Assembly (NCBI GenBank): GCA_022447585.1
Contig: JAKVAR010000009.1
Location: 802,797 to 866,796, forward strand
Length of the DNA stretch: 64,000 nucleotides
Reading direction: 5' to 3'
DNA from: Crocinitomicaceae bacterium
GTDB taxonomy: Bacteria; Bacteroidota; Bacteroidia; Flavobacteriales_D; Crocinitomicaceae
The position numbers were made by a program, and so were the translations under genes. Shown here piece by piece: positions 36,911-45,537 of the stretch. Each line of letters begins with the position of its first letter. The stretch's first letter is position 1. Under the pieces are notes generated by a model. That model searched no databases, was not told the DNA's origin, and saw only the letters and a list, made by a program, of their open reading frames with translations.

Positions 36911-37882
36911 TTAAAATGAAGGGCAAGAAATTGTTCTAAATGTTGAAGGTTTGTCTTTACAATTTAAATTCAATCCTAAAGAAATTTCATGCGAACCTCC
37001 AGAAACTCCATTATTCAATTTTGAAACTGTTACATCATAACTATATCCAATTTTAAATTTCCCTGTGTTTATGCCAATTGAAAGAATAAACGCATCTCTA
37101 TTTCTATACCATGCACCTACATTAAACACACCGTACTTAATATAAGTACCCAAACTAAGCTCCTGAAAACCATTTTGATACTGGTATATAACGTTTGGCA
37201 TAATAGAAGTTACATTTGTGTATTGAGATTTACTACCTAACTTTATTTCTGCACCAACATGTCCAGTAAAACGCATTGGTAATCTTGAGGTTCCCTCAAT
37301 CATAGACTCATCCGGTCTGTTTAAATGATTCGCAGCAAATCCAAAAAAGAAATTTTTACTGTAACCAACCATTCCAGCAGACGCGTCAAAAAAGAATCTT
37401 CCACTTTCAGGACCTCTTGGAACATCACCAGTATTGTAAATAAACCCTCTTCTTGGATCAATCATATCACCGAAAGTTAATTTATCCCAATCTAAGAATT
37501 TATTGGTCATCGCCGCTTTTGCCCCAAACATCAATGAAAACTTACGATTTACTTTCAAATGGTAAGAATAAACCAAACCTAGAGACGAAGTATATATTGT
37601 ACCCTGACCTTGTTGATCATGCGTTGCTATAACTCCTATTCCACTTTTAATGTTTTTGAAGTAGTGATCATAAGAAACGCTATACGTCACATAATTCCCG
37701 GATAAACTTGGCCATTCATTACGATAATTCAAAGCAAATCGAGGACAACCATGAGAACCAGCAAATGCTGGGTTCAAATAAATTGGATTCGCATAAAACT
37801 GTGTAAATTGAGGATCTTGACTTTGCGCATTAAAGCTCAGTGTCAGGAGTATCAAAATGGTTAATATTCTATTCATAATCAT
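36911..37882 (-). CDS. PorP/SprF family outer-membrane protein
   Basis: The 323-residue protein has a signal peptide (ending near NAQSQ) and the family opening motif QDPQFTQFYANPIYLNPAFAGS, followed by a beta-barrel with alternating hydrophobic strands. It ends with strand SHEISLGLNLNCK. PorP/SprF proteins are outer-membrane barrels associated with the type IX secretion system; SprF in Flavobacterium is needed for secretion of the SprB adhesin. Here the gene is the last of a three-gene operon (ECF sigma, anti-sigma/barrel fusion, PorP), 3 nt after the fusion gene stop, and is not beside an SprB-like adhesin gene. It is probably a partner of the fusion protein. Confidence 0.93.
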   Translation of the reverse strand: MIMNRILTILILLTLSFNAQSQDPQFTQFYANPIYLNPAFAGSHGCPRFALNYRNEWPSLSGNYVTYSVSYDHYFKNIKSGIGVIATHDQQGQGTIYTSSLGLVYSYHLKVNRKFSLMFGAKAAMTNKFLDWDKLTFGDMIDPRRGFIYNTGDVPRGPESGRFFFDASAGMVGYSKNFFFGFAANHLNRPDESMIEGTSRLPMRFTGHVGAEIKLGSKSQYTNVTSIMPNVIYQYQNGFQELSLGTYIKYGVFNVGAWYRNRDAFILSIGINTGKFKIGYSYDVTVSKLNNGVSGGSHEISLGLNLNCKDKPSTFRTISCPSF

Positions 37883-37885
37883 CTA

Positions 37886-39595
37886 TTAAAGATTTAAAAT
37901 TCTTTTTCCAAAGCGATTCGGCTTTGCTGTAAATCGCAGTGAAACTTGATGTGATAAAGACTGATGGCTTGTCATTAAACTTTTTGTATAATCAGCGTTG
38001 TACTGAATTGAAAATTGTTTAAACTTCAATCCTAAAGACGCAGCTGGTTCTAAATTCGTTGAAACCGAAGCTCCAAAAGTCAACCATGAAAATCTAGCAT
38101 TCGCTCCAAGCCATGCCTCTGAAAGATTTTCATTATTCTGATAAACAATATATGGAGACAAACTGATCTTTTTATCACTAGAAACCCAATCCGTGCCCAG
38201 TGTACCAACAAAATGATTGGAAGCTCTTCTTGGATTACTTATGTCGTTCGAGTAAATATTGTCTCTATATCTGAAAATATTATCAACTTGAGCCCCCACA
38301 AAGAACCATTCGGTATTAATCATCAAACTTAAGCCTAAATCTTTATACCAAAGGTCGTTTCCAATTGGTGTTGCTTCTCCAGGGTAAAATTGATGAACAT
38401 TTCCTCGGTCCAATTCCACTTCACTTACATCATTCATTCTCAATTTATCAAAAGATTTATTCCCCATCTTAAAACGAACTGCTGGCTCAAGTGAAACTAT
38501 CTTAGTAATTGAAATCTTCGGTGAGTATGTTAAAGCGACACTTGCTAAATTCATAGCACCATCGTTATACATTCCATGATTAATTTGAACACCAAGCCCA
38601 CCTCTAACACCATAAGCATAGCCATCAACTGCGATCTGACTCAAGACTTGTTCATTATCAGCATTCTGCCATTGCAACCTAGATATGGCTTGAACTCTTG
38701 TTTTTAGCAAGGCTCCAGTTGAACTGAAGCTAACATCGTTTGGTAACATACCAGGAACATGATAATGTGGATCTCTATAATTTTTCAATGCAACAGGGTT
38801 GTCCATCATTCGACGAAGTGCTCTAGAAAATTTATTCATCCTAACTTTAAATGTCATTTCGTATTCGCCATACTCCATACCATAAGATCGTTTCGCTCTA
38901 ACTGAATCTACAAAGTCATTTGAATCTGCATCTTTTAAGGATACAATTCTTGCAGAATAATCATCCAATGAATTGACAACATTAATATCAATTGCATTCA
39001 TTGCGAATAGTGGAAGTCCATTTATTTCAGACCAAGGAGTTTTTCTAACCTCAAGTTCTCTGTATTTCCTACTTGTTCTTTGCAACTTGTTCATTAATGG
39101 GGATTCATACTGCTTAACGCCACTGCCTAAACCTGCTAATTCGGTATTAGCAGTTGAATCATTTTGGTTTATTGACTCAAGTATGTCAGATTGAAAATGC
39201 TCTTCTAAATTCGCTTCACTCTGTTTTAGATGATCAAGTAGCTTAGAAAGCTCTTCATTAATTTTCTTTGTTGTTAATTCAGCTCTTGAATTAGGAGTAT
39301 CCAATCTGAGTGAATTGTTCCAAAATTGAATTGAAATTGTCACAAGGAAAAAAAGCGCTGCGGTTCCTGCCAAAGAATACCAAACAATTGGCACTCTTCT
39401 TTTCATTTTTTCTTTTCCTACAAAAACCGGAGTAGCCGCCTTCATTTTTGCCATTTCCCAAACATCTCTATCCACATCAAATTCAGGATGCTGTAATAGA
39501 AATAATTCCAATTGCTCAATTTGCTTAGCTGAAAGATTACCTTCCATCAATTCGAACAACCATAAATCGATATTTGAAAACGAGGGATTACTCAT
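37886..39595 (-). CDS. Anti-sigma-like protein fused to an SprF/PorP-like barrel
   Basis: The 569-residue protein has a soluble N-terminal domain (1-66, PSFSNIDLWLFELMEGNLSA, like Bacteroidota anti-sigma domains) and one membrane helix (about 69-91, IVWYSLAGTAALFFLVTISI). A coiled-coil-prone periplasmic linker follows (about 105-190). The C-terminal half (about 270-555) has beta-strand patterns and motifs like PorP/SprF: GYAYGVRGGLGVQINHG, LGLSLMINTEWFFVGAQVDN, and the closing SHQVSLRF strand matching SHEISLGL in the neighbouring PorP. It contains no Cys. The gene overlaps the ECF sigma gene by 4 nt and precedes porP by 3 nt. I infer an envelope-spanning sensor; the barrel call rests on pattern similarity. 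Confidence 0.8.
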   Translation of the reverse strand: MSNPSFSNIDLWLFELMEGNLSAKQIEQLELFLLQHPEFDVDRDVWEMAKMKAATPVFVGKEKMKRRVPIVWYSLAGTAALFFLVTISIQFWNNSLRLDTPNSRAELTTKKINEELSKLLDHLKQSEANLEEHFQSDILESINQNDSTANTELAGLGSGVKQYESPLMNKLQRTSRKYRELEVRKTPWSEINGLPLFAMNAIDINVVNSLDDYSARIVSLKDADSNDFVDSVRAKRSYGMEYGEYEMTFKVRMNKFSRALRRMMDNPVALKNYRDPHYHVPGMLPNDVSFSSTGALLKTRVQAISRLQWQNADNEQVLSQIAVDGYAYGVRGGLGVQINHGMYNDGAMNLASVALTYSPKISITKIVSLEPAVRFKMGNKSFDKLRMNDVSEVELDRGNVHQFYPGEATPIGNDLWYKDLGLSLMINTEWFFVGAQVDNIFRYRDNIYSNDISNPRRASNHFVGTLGTDWVSSDKKISLSPYIVYQNNENLSEAWLGANARFSWLTFGASVSTNLEPAASLGLKFKQFSIQYNADYTKSLMTSHQSLSHQVSLRFTAKPNRFGKRILNL

Positions 39596-40080
39596 ACAAG
39601 CTCTACCATTCCTTTTAACTGCTTTTTAATCTTCTTTCTCGCTCTAAATAGATATACCTTTACCTGTGAATCGCTGAGGTTAAGAATATCGCCTATCTCT
39701 TTATAAGAGTAGCCCTCTAAATCTCGAAGTAGTATAACACTCTTTTGAACTGGAGGCAAAATACTCACAGCGCGTTCAACAACTTGATTCGACTCAAACT
39801 TATTTGGAACTAGAGTTCCTTTCTCATAGTTCTTCATCTCATCTGATAAATGCATCCTTCCTTTTTTGTTAGAATGGTTGATCATCGAATTATGGGCAGT
39901 TGTAAATATCCAAGATTTCACCTTGGCTACCTCTACCTTTTTTCGATTAATCCATAATTTTTCAAAAACATCCTGTACAATATCTTTTGCATCTTCTCTA
40001 TTTCTGAGAAACTTAATAGCATAACCAAACAGATGGTCTGAGTGGTCATTAATTGCATTATTGTATTCGCGTCTTTTCAA
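39592..40080 (-). CDS. ECF RNA polymerase sigma factor
   Basis: A canonical 162-residue ECF sigma factor. Region 2 is about residues 10-75 (DHLFGYAIKFLRNREDAKDI then VQDVFEKLW), and region 4 is about 105-155 (LPPVQKSVILLRDLEGYSYK then EIGDILNLSDSQVKVYLFRA). It is the first gene of the sigma/anti-sigma-barrel/PorP operon and overlaps the next gene by 4 nt. By analogy with other sigma/anti-sigma pairs, it is held by the fusion protein until an envelope signal arrives. Its regulon is not known; self-regulation and porP are natural guesses. Confidence 0.95.
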   Translation of the reverse strand: MKRREYNNAINDHSDHLFGYAIKFLRNREDAKDIVQDVFEKLWINRKKVEVAKVKSWIFTTAHNSMINHSNKKGRMHLSDEMKNYEKGTLVPNKFESNQVVERAVSILPPVQKSVILLRDLEGYSYKEIGDILNLSDSQVKVYLFRARKKIKKQLKGMVELV

Positions 40081-40240
40081 ATAAAATCTATTTAGATCGA
40101 TACAGTTAAAACAAATTTCGACCTTATAATGTTACACTAAGAACATACATTTAACGCGGTATATTCTATAATGATACAGACGTTTATCAAAAGCGTGTTT
40201 ATAGTTAATATTAAGCCAATGTCATCGAATATTTAACATG

Positions 40241-40272
40241 TTGTTTTTTTCTGTTTTTTTTTCCTACATTCG
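40241..40272 (+). promoter_or_regulatory. Promoter of the acyl-CoA synthetase gene
   Basis: TTG at 40241-40243, a 21-nt T-rich spacer, and TACATTCG (one mismatch to TAnnTTTG) at 40265-40272, 21 nt before the ATG. Confidence 0.5.
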
Positions 40273-40293
40273 TAATAAAGCAATTCACCTATT

Positions 40294-42054
40294 ATGATTC
40301 AAGCTAAAAGACTATTTGACGTACCCTATCACCAGTTAAAAAATTCACCTAACCCGAACATGTTTGTTACAAAAACAAATGACAAATGGACCGGTGTTTC
40401 TACCAAAGATTTTCTGGATCAAGCCATGGATATTTCAAGAGGACTTATGGCTTTAGGCATTCAGGCTGGAGACAAAATTGGATTAGTTTCAGGCACCCGC
40501 TACGAGTGGAACGTAATGGATATTGCCATTCAACAAACAGGAGCAATTGTAGTTCCATTCTACCCAAATATCTCTGAAAGTGATTATGAATATATTTTCA
40601 ATGATTCTGGTGTAAAAATCTGTATCGTTGCAGATAACGACCTGTTTATGAAAATTAAGCATATTGAGTCTAAAACTCCCGCCTTAAAGCATCTCTTCAC
40701 AATGGAAGATGTGACTGGAGCGAGAGGGTGGCTTGAAATCACGGATGACAAGGATAAAGTTAGTATTGAAGAAGTTCAAGCCCGCATGGATGCTGTCAAA
40801 CATGAGGACTTAGCAACCATAATATATACTTCCGGTACAACAGGAAACCCGAAAGGAGTAATGCTTTCTCACAAGAACATTCTTTCAAATGTAGAAGCGA
40901 CAATTGAACCAATCCCTGCAGACCCAGGATCAAAAGTACTTTCTTTCTTACCCGTATGTCACATCTATGAAAGAATGCTTCATTACTTATATATGTATAT
41001 TGGTTGTTCTATCCATTATGCCGAATCGATGGAAACCATTGGCGACAATATCAGAGAGGTTAAACCTGAAGTTTTTACGGCTGTGCCTAGACTAATTGAA
41101 AAGGTATTTGATAAAATTATGGCAAAAGGTGATGATTTAAAAGGTATTAAGCGAATGTTATTCTTTTGGGCAGTAAAGTTAGCTGAAGACTATAAAGTAG
41201 TGGGAAGGTCGCCTATTTACAATATGAAACTGAAGGTTGCTCGTAAATTGATTTTTTCTAAATGGCAAGAAGCTTTAGGCGGTAATGTTCGGGCAATAGC
41301 ATCTGGAAGCGCGGCTTTACAGCCAAGACTTGCTCGAATTTTCTTAGCTGCCAACATTCCAATTTTAGAAGGTTATGGCTTAACTGAAACATCACCTGTG
41401 AACTCTGTTAATAGTTTTTCTAAAGGGATTAGAATCGGAACCGTAGGAGCACTAATAGATGGTGTAGAGGCGAAAATTGCTGAAGATGGTGAGATTTTAA
41501 TCAAAGGACCGAATGTTATGATGGGATACTATAACTTACCTGATAAAACAGCGGAAGTAATTAAAGATGGATGGTTTCATACAGGTGATATCGGCGAATT
41601 CCAAGAAGGTAAATACTTAAAGATTACAGACCGAAAGAAAGAAATATTTAAAACTTCAGGAGGTAAATACATTGTTCCTCAAGCAATGGAGAACAGATTT
41701 AAAGAGTCTCGTTTTATAGAACAAATCATTGTTATCGGTGAAGGACAGAAATTCCCTTCTGCGCTTATTGTTCCGACTTATGAGTTTATTCGCGAATGGG
41801 CAAAACGTAAACATGCTGACATTGGTGATGGCACGAATGCATCAATTATAAGTTCCGATGCTGTAAAAGCTAGAATAGACCGTGAAATTAATGAGATCAA
41901 TGCTAATTTCGGAAAATGGGAACAATTAAAATGCGTTCAATTACTTGAAAATGAAATGACAGTAGTGGGCGGCGAATTAACTCCGACTCTGAAACTAAAA
42001 AGAAAGGTGATTATGGAGATGTACGCCGATAAAGTAAAAGCAATATTCGAATAA
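40294..42054 (+). CDS. Long-chain acyl-CoA synthetase (AMP-forming)
   Basis: This adenylate-forming enzyme of 586 residues activates fatty acids to acyl-CoA. The P-loop motif YTSGTTGNPKG is at about 178-188. The GYGLTETSP adenylate-contact motif, the GWFHTGDIGEF core motif and the DRKKEIFKTSGGKYI hinge motif follow in order, ending with TLKLKRKVI. Length and motif spacing match eukaryote-like long-chain FACS proteins common in Bacteroidota. The gene is monocistronic and converges on a small secreted protein 8 nt away. fadD would be the functional equivalent; chain-length preference is unknown. Confidence 0.94.
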   Translation: MIQAKRLFDVPYHQLKNSPNPNMFVTKTNDKWTGVSTKDFLDQAMDISRGLMALGIQAGDKIGLVSGTRYEWNVMDIAIQQTGAIVVPFYPNISESDYEYIFNDSGVKICIVADNDLFMKIKHIESKTPALKHLFTMEDVTGARGWLEITDDKDKVSIEEVQARMDAVKHEDLATIIYTSGTTGNPKGVMLSHKNILSNVEATIEPIPADPGSKVLSFLPVCHIYERMLHYLYMYIGCSIHYAESMETIGDNIREVKPEVFTAVPRLIEKVFDKIMAKGDDLKGIKRMLFFWAVKLAEDYKVVGRSPIYNMKLKVARKLIFSKWQEALGGNVRAIASGSAALQPRLARIFLAANIPILEGYGLTETSPVNSVNSFSKGIRIGTVGALIDGVEAKIAEDGEILIKGPNVMMGYYNLPDKTAEVIKDGWFHTGDIGEFQEGKYLKITDRKKEIFKTSGGKYIVPQAMENRFKESRFIEQIIVIGEGQKFPSALIVPTYEFIREWAKRKHADIGDGTNASIISSDAVKARIDREINEINANFGKWEQLKCVQLLENEMTVVGGELTPTLKLKRKVIMEMYADKVKAIFE

Positions 42055-42062
42055 GTGAAGAA

Positions 42063-42395
42063 TTACTTTGGTTTAACCGTTGTGATTTTCACCTTAGCAT
42101 GATGAAATTTGGGATAGTGATTGCCTGGAATAAACTTAATTCTTGATACGTAATTACGTATCTCATATTTGGCAGGCGTACTTTTTAAATTTGAATCAAC
42201 AAGCTTTGCACTTGTGACTTTCCCGTTGCGATTTACTGCAAGCTCATAAACGGCATAACCGTTCGCCATTCCTTCAACAATGAAACTTGTTTCACTAATC
42301 ATTTTTCGGCCTTCATCAACAATTTCGCCGCTCAAAATTTGTCCGAAAGACAAAGAAGAAAAGAACAAAAATGCTCCTAGTATAAGTTTAGTCAT
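42063..42395 (-). CDS. Small secreted protein with TonB C-terminal-like domain
   Basis: A 110-residue protein with signal peptide (ending near LSFGQ). The mature part (about 45-110) follows the TonB C-terminal pattern: YAVYELAVNRNGKVTSAKLV (a strand pair with GxV), then helix/strand FIPGNHYPKFHHAKVKI. It lacks the membrane anchor and Pro-rich spacer of a real TonB, so it cannot transduce energy itself; similar stand-alone domains are widespread in Bacteroidota and may bind peptidoglycan or outer-membrane partners. It converges on the acyl-CoA synthetase gene and is 52 nt downstream of a T9SS substrate gene. Confidence 0.75.
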   Translation of the reverse strand: MTKLILGAFLFFSSLSFGQILSGEIVDEGRKMISETSFIVEGMANGYAVYELAVNRNGKVTSAKLVDSNLKSTPAKYEIRNYVSRIKFIPGNHYPKFHHAKVKITTVKPK

Positions 42396-42447
42396 AACAA
42401 AAATTTGATTGTTAAAGTACTAAAAATTATACCAAAGTCACCTTTAA

Positions 42448-45411
42448 CTACCTCATCAAGTTTACAAAACCATTATAAGTATACTTGTTATCATTAAGTC
42501 TATCTTTCGTATTGATAACCCATGTATATAAACCAACTTCAACAGGCCTAGCATTGTACGTACCATCCCACCCTAGATTCATATCATAACTTTTCCAAAT
42601 TAATTCTCCCCATCTATTATAGAGTAATAATTCAAAATCATACACATCAACACCTTCCATAAACACTCTCCAAGTTTGATTAAACTCATCTCCATCTGGA
42701 GTAAAACTATTCGGTGCATAAACCAACACTTCCGGAAGAACTATCAAATCATAATCAACTGTATCCGTGCATCCTAGCTCTGAACTCACCACTAATTGCA
42801 CATCATAAGTTCCAGTCACACCATCAGGAAATGAAACTGTAGCATCTTCAGCAGTTGAACTTGAAGGCTCTCCATTTTCAAACATCCACTGGTAATTTGA
42901 TCCATAAAAAGATGTATTTTGAAACAATACCGTCGTATTAAACATTGTAACAGGATTGGGCGAATGGGTAAATGATGCTGAAGGTTTTGGCTTTACATCT
43001 AGGGCATCAATAACTGTTATCGAATCTACACATCCTTCAAAAGAAGTAATTATCAATTGTAAATCGTATTGCCCACTCATCAATGAATTTGTTGTAATCG
43101 TATCCTGATTTAAATATTGATCTTCTCCATTAATCAACCAATAATTAAATTGACTTAGGAGATCATCTGTAGTATTTACAATCTCAAAAATTGCAGGCTC
43201 ACATTGATTTGGATTAAGAACTTGATAAGACGGCTCAGGTAATTGTGAAACAACAATTGATGCATTCAATAAAAGAGGTGATGATTCGCAGCCATCCGTA
43301 ACAGTTACTGTATATCCAGTAGAAATAGTAGGTGAAGTATTAAGTATTTGATTTGAACTACCATTTTGAACAGTACCATCAGACCAAATAAAATTATACG
43401 GCTCGCCCATTCCTCCATTTACTGTAACTTGTATATTCGAATCAAATCCTGGGCAAATGGTATCATTCTCAGAAATAAAACCACTCAATGGAGGGTTTAC
43501 AGTAACCGAAATCTCTTCAGGAGCTGATTGACACCCATTCTCATTCTCAGCAATTACAGTGTAAATAGTTGCAACTGCTGGTGACTCAAACTGATTAGCA
43601 CTCAAATCACCCGTATGCCCCCAAATATAATCAAAACTAACCCCTCCTGCCCCAAACGCGGATAAGTTAGCAGTGCCATTCTGACAAATTAATGTATCAT
43701 TGCTCACTACGATTGTTACAGGATCCGGATCAACTAAATTAATCCCCTCACAAATATCACACCCCGTTACTGATCGCGAACAAACATCGTAAGAACCAGC
43801 GGGTAAATTCAAAAAGAATGAATCCGTTTGCCAAACCAAGCCACCATCTACACTATATTCAACAGCATTTGGGTTATCAATAATAATACTTCCATCTAAA
43901 ATCCCCAAGCAGCTAGGATTTAGACTATTTACGACTTGCGTATTTGTTTCAACAGCTAAATTCATAGTATCACTAGCAACACAAGTAGGCCCAAATTCAA
44001 TGTCATCTACGCAAAAATCATTTCCACTACCTGCAATACTTTGATTTACAATACAAAGGTCAGCACTCGTTAATACTCCTGAATTCCATGAGTCAGTATA
44101 CTGAACCCATTGACAGCCAACCGTTGAAGTTGTAAAAACCGAACCAATCGCTGCACCATTAACATAAAACTGAAGCTCTCCAACATTCGGATCAGTTAAG
44201 GCATTTGACACCCAGCATGAAAAATCGTAATCAGTACCTGGCGTTACAGCAACCGTCTGACACCAAACACTCGTATTAGGTATGCTTGACCCATTAACCA
44301 CTAGCATATTTCCTGTTCCAGTAGTATGATCACCGCAAGGAGTAAAGTTATTATGAGCCAATGAAGGCGACGTTGTTATTGCATACTCTCCAGGATTAGA
44401 AATCAAGCCCCACCCGCCTCCAGAACCAGGCACGTACCCCGTTGAAAACCCAGTGTCTCCAGCTTCAAAATCTCCATTAGAAATCAAGTTACCAAGAACT
44501 AAAGAAACATCTACAGAATAAGTTGCCGCATTCGATATATTGATAGTTTGTGTTGTTTCTCCTGTAGACCATAGATAAGAATCAAATCCTGTTCCTGCAT
44601 CTAGCGTGATAATATCTCCGTCACAAATAAGAGAATCTGGCCCAACATCTACAATAGGCATTACATTCACGGTAACTGTAGATGGTGTTGCACAATTCCC
44701 GATTGGAGTATAAGTGTATACCCCATTTAAATTAACAGCTGCATCAAAGGTTCCTTGATCTCCATTACCAAGCACTGAAGGTCCATTCCACATACCTCCA
44801 TTAGTAATAGGTTCATTAAACAATGTAAATAAATCGACTGTCGCATTCTGATTACAAACACCATAAACAATGTCTTCAAAAACACTTGTTACACATTGCG
44901 TTATCAATAAATCTTCTACTATAATATCAACTCCATTACCTCCAGTTGAATTGCAATGAATAATAAAATTTAAACCAGGAGTTACTGCAGGAAAATTGAA
45001 ATTTATCTGCTGATAAGTATTGGTTAAGTCCAGTGTTTGAGAAACCATAACAGCACCAAAATCATCTTCAACACTAAAAGTAACATTAGTGGACCCAAAA
45101 GAATGTCTTGTCCAAAAAGAAACGTTTACAATTGAATCGACACAAAAACCTTGAACATTACGATCATAAACATCGACATCACCTAAACCATTTACAACAT
45201 TAAACCAACCATGTTTTGTACCACTTAAAACATATGCCGCGTTATTGTGAGATCCTCCACCATAAATATTGGCAGTAATTGCCCCCACAATTGGTGAAGG
45301 CCCATCAAAGTCTTCAAACAACATGGTTGTCGGATTAGCGCATTGAGCAAATGTCAATTGCACAGAAATCAATGATAACAAGGAAAAAAGTAAAATTCTG
45401 AACAAGTTCAT
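42448..45411 (-). CDS. Type IX secretion substrate with PKD domains and CHU_C-type sorting domain
   Basis: The 987-residue exported protein has a signal peptide (ending near TFAQ). A beta-sandwich region (about 30-170) is followed by a carbohydrate-binding-like segment around NGDFEAGDTGFSTGYVPG (about 313-475), several Ig/PKD-like repeats including YQWMFENGEPSSSTAEDATV (about 843-890), and a C-terminal gliding-motility-associated domain (about 897-987). The last is marked by YAPNSFTPDGDEFNQTW, LLLYNRWGELIWKS, WDGTYNARPVEVGLYTW and the FVNLMR end. That domain is the type B sorting signal that attaches proteins to the cell surface via type IX secretion. A CAAACTTA (TAAGTTTG on the coding strand, 45447-45454) is a likely -7 box. 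No enzymatic domain was recognised; an adhesin role is likely. Confidence 0.92.
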   Translation of the reverse strand: MNLFRILLFSLLSLISVQLTFAQCANPTTMLFEDFDGPSPIVGAITANIYGGGSHNNAAYVLSGTKHGWFNVVNGLGDVDVYDRNVQGFCVDSIVNVSFWTRHSFGSTNVTFSVEDDFGAVMVSQTLDLTNTYQQINFNFPAVTPGLNFIIHCNSTGGNGVDIIVEDLLITQCVTSVFEDIVYGVCNQNATVDLFTLFNEPITNGGMWNGPSVLGNGDQGTFDAAVNLNGVYTYTPIGNCATPSTVTVNVMPIVDVGPDSLICDGDIITLDAGTGFDSYLWSTGETTQTINISNAATYSVDVSLVLGNLISNGDFEAGDTGFSTGYVPGSGGGWGLISNPGEYAITTSPSLAHNNFTPCGDHTTGTGNMLVVNGSSIPNTSVWCQTVAVTPGTDYDFSCWVSNALTDPNVGELQFYVNGAAIGSVFTTSTVGCQWVQYTDSWNSGVLTSADLCIVNQSIAGSGNDFCVDDIEFGPTCVASDTMNLAVETNTQVVNSLNPSCLGILDGSIIIDNPNAVEYSVDGGLVWQTDSFFLNLPAGSYDVCSRSVTGCDICEGINLVDPDPVTIVVSNDTLICQNGTANLSAFGAGGVSFDYIWGHTGDLSANQFESPAVATIYTVIAENENGCQSAPEEISVTVNPPLSGFISENDTICPGFDSNIQVTVNGGMGEPYNFIWSDGTVQNGSSNQILNTSPTISTGYTVTVTDGCESSPLLLNASIVVSQLPEPSYQVLNPNQCEPAIFEIVNTTDDLLSQFNYWLINGEDQYLNQDTITTNSLMSGQYDLQLIITSFEGCVDSITVIDALDVKPKPSASFTHSPNPVTMFNTTVLFQNTSFYGSNYQWMFENGEPSSSTAEDATVSFPDGVTGTYDVQLVVSSELGCTDTVDYDLIVLPEVLVYAPNSFTPDGDEFNQTWRVFMEGVDVYDFELLLYNRWGELIWKSYDMNLGWDGTYNARPVEVGLYTWVINTKDRLNDNKYTYNGFVNLMR

Positions 45412-45537
45412 CTATTAGATTCTTATAAGATTCATGAGTAATACGACAAACTTAATCATTGGTTGTCTAAATCGGTTTAGTTTTTTTTGCTAATAACCAA
45501 ATTAATTTTAAAAAAAAGATTGAACAAGAATCCATAA

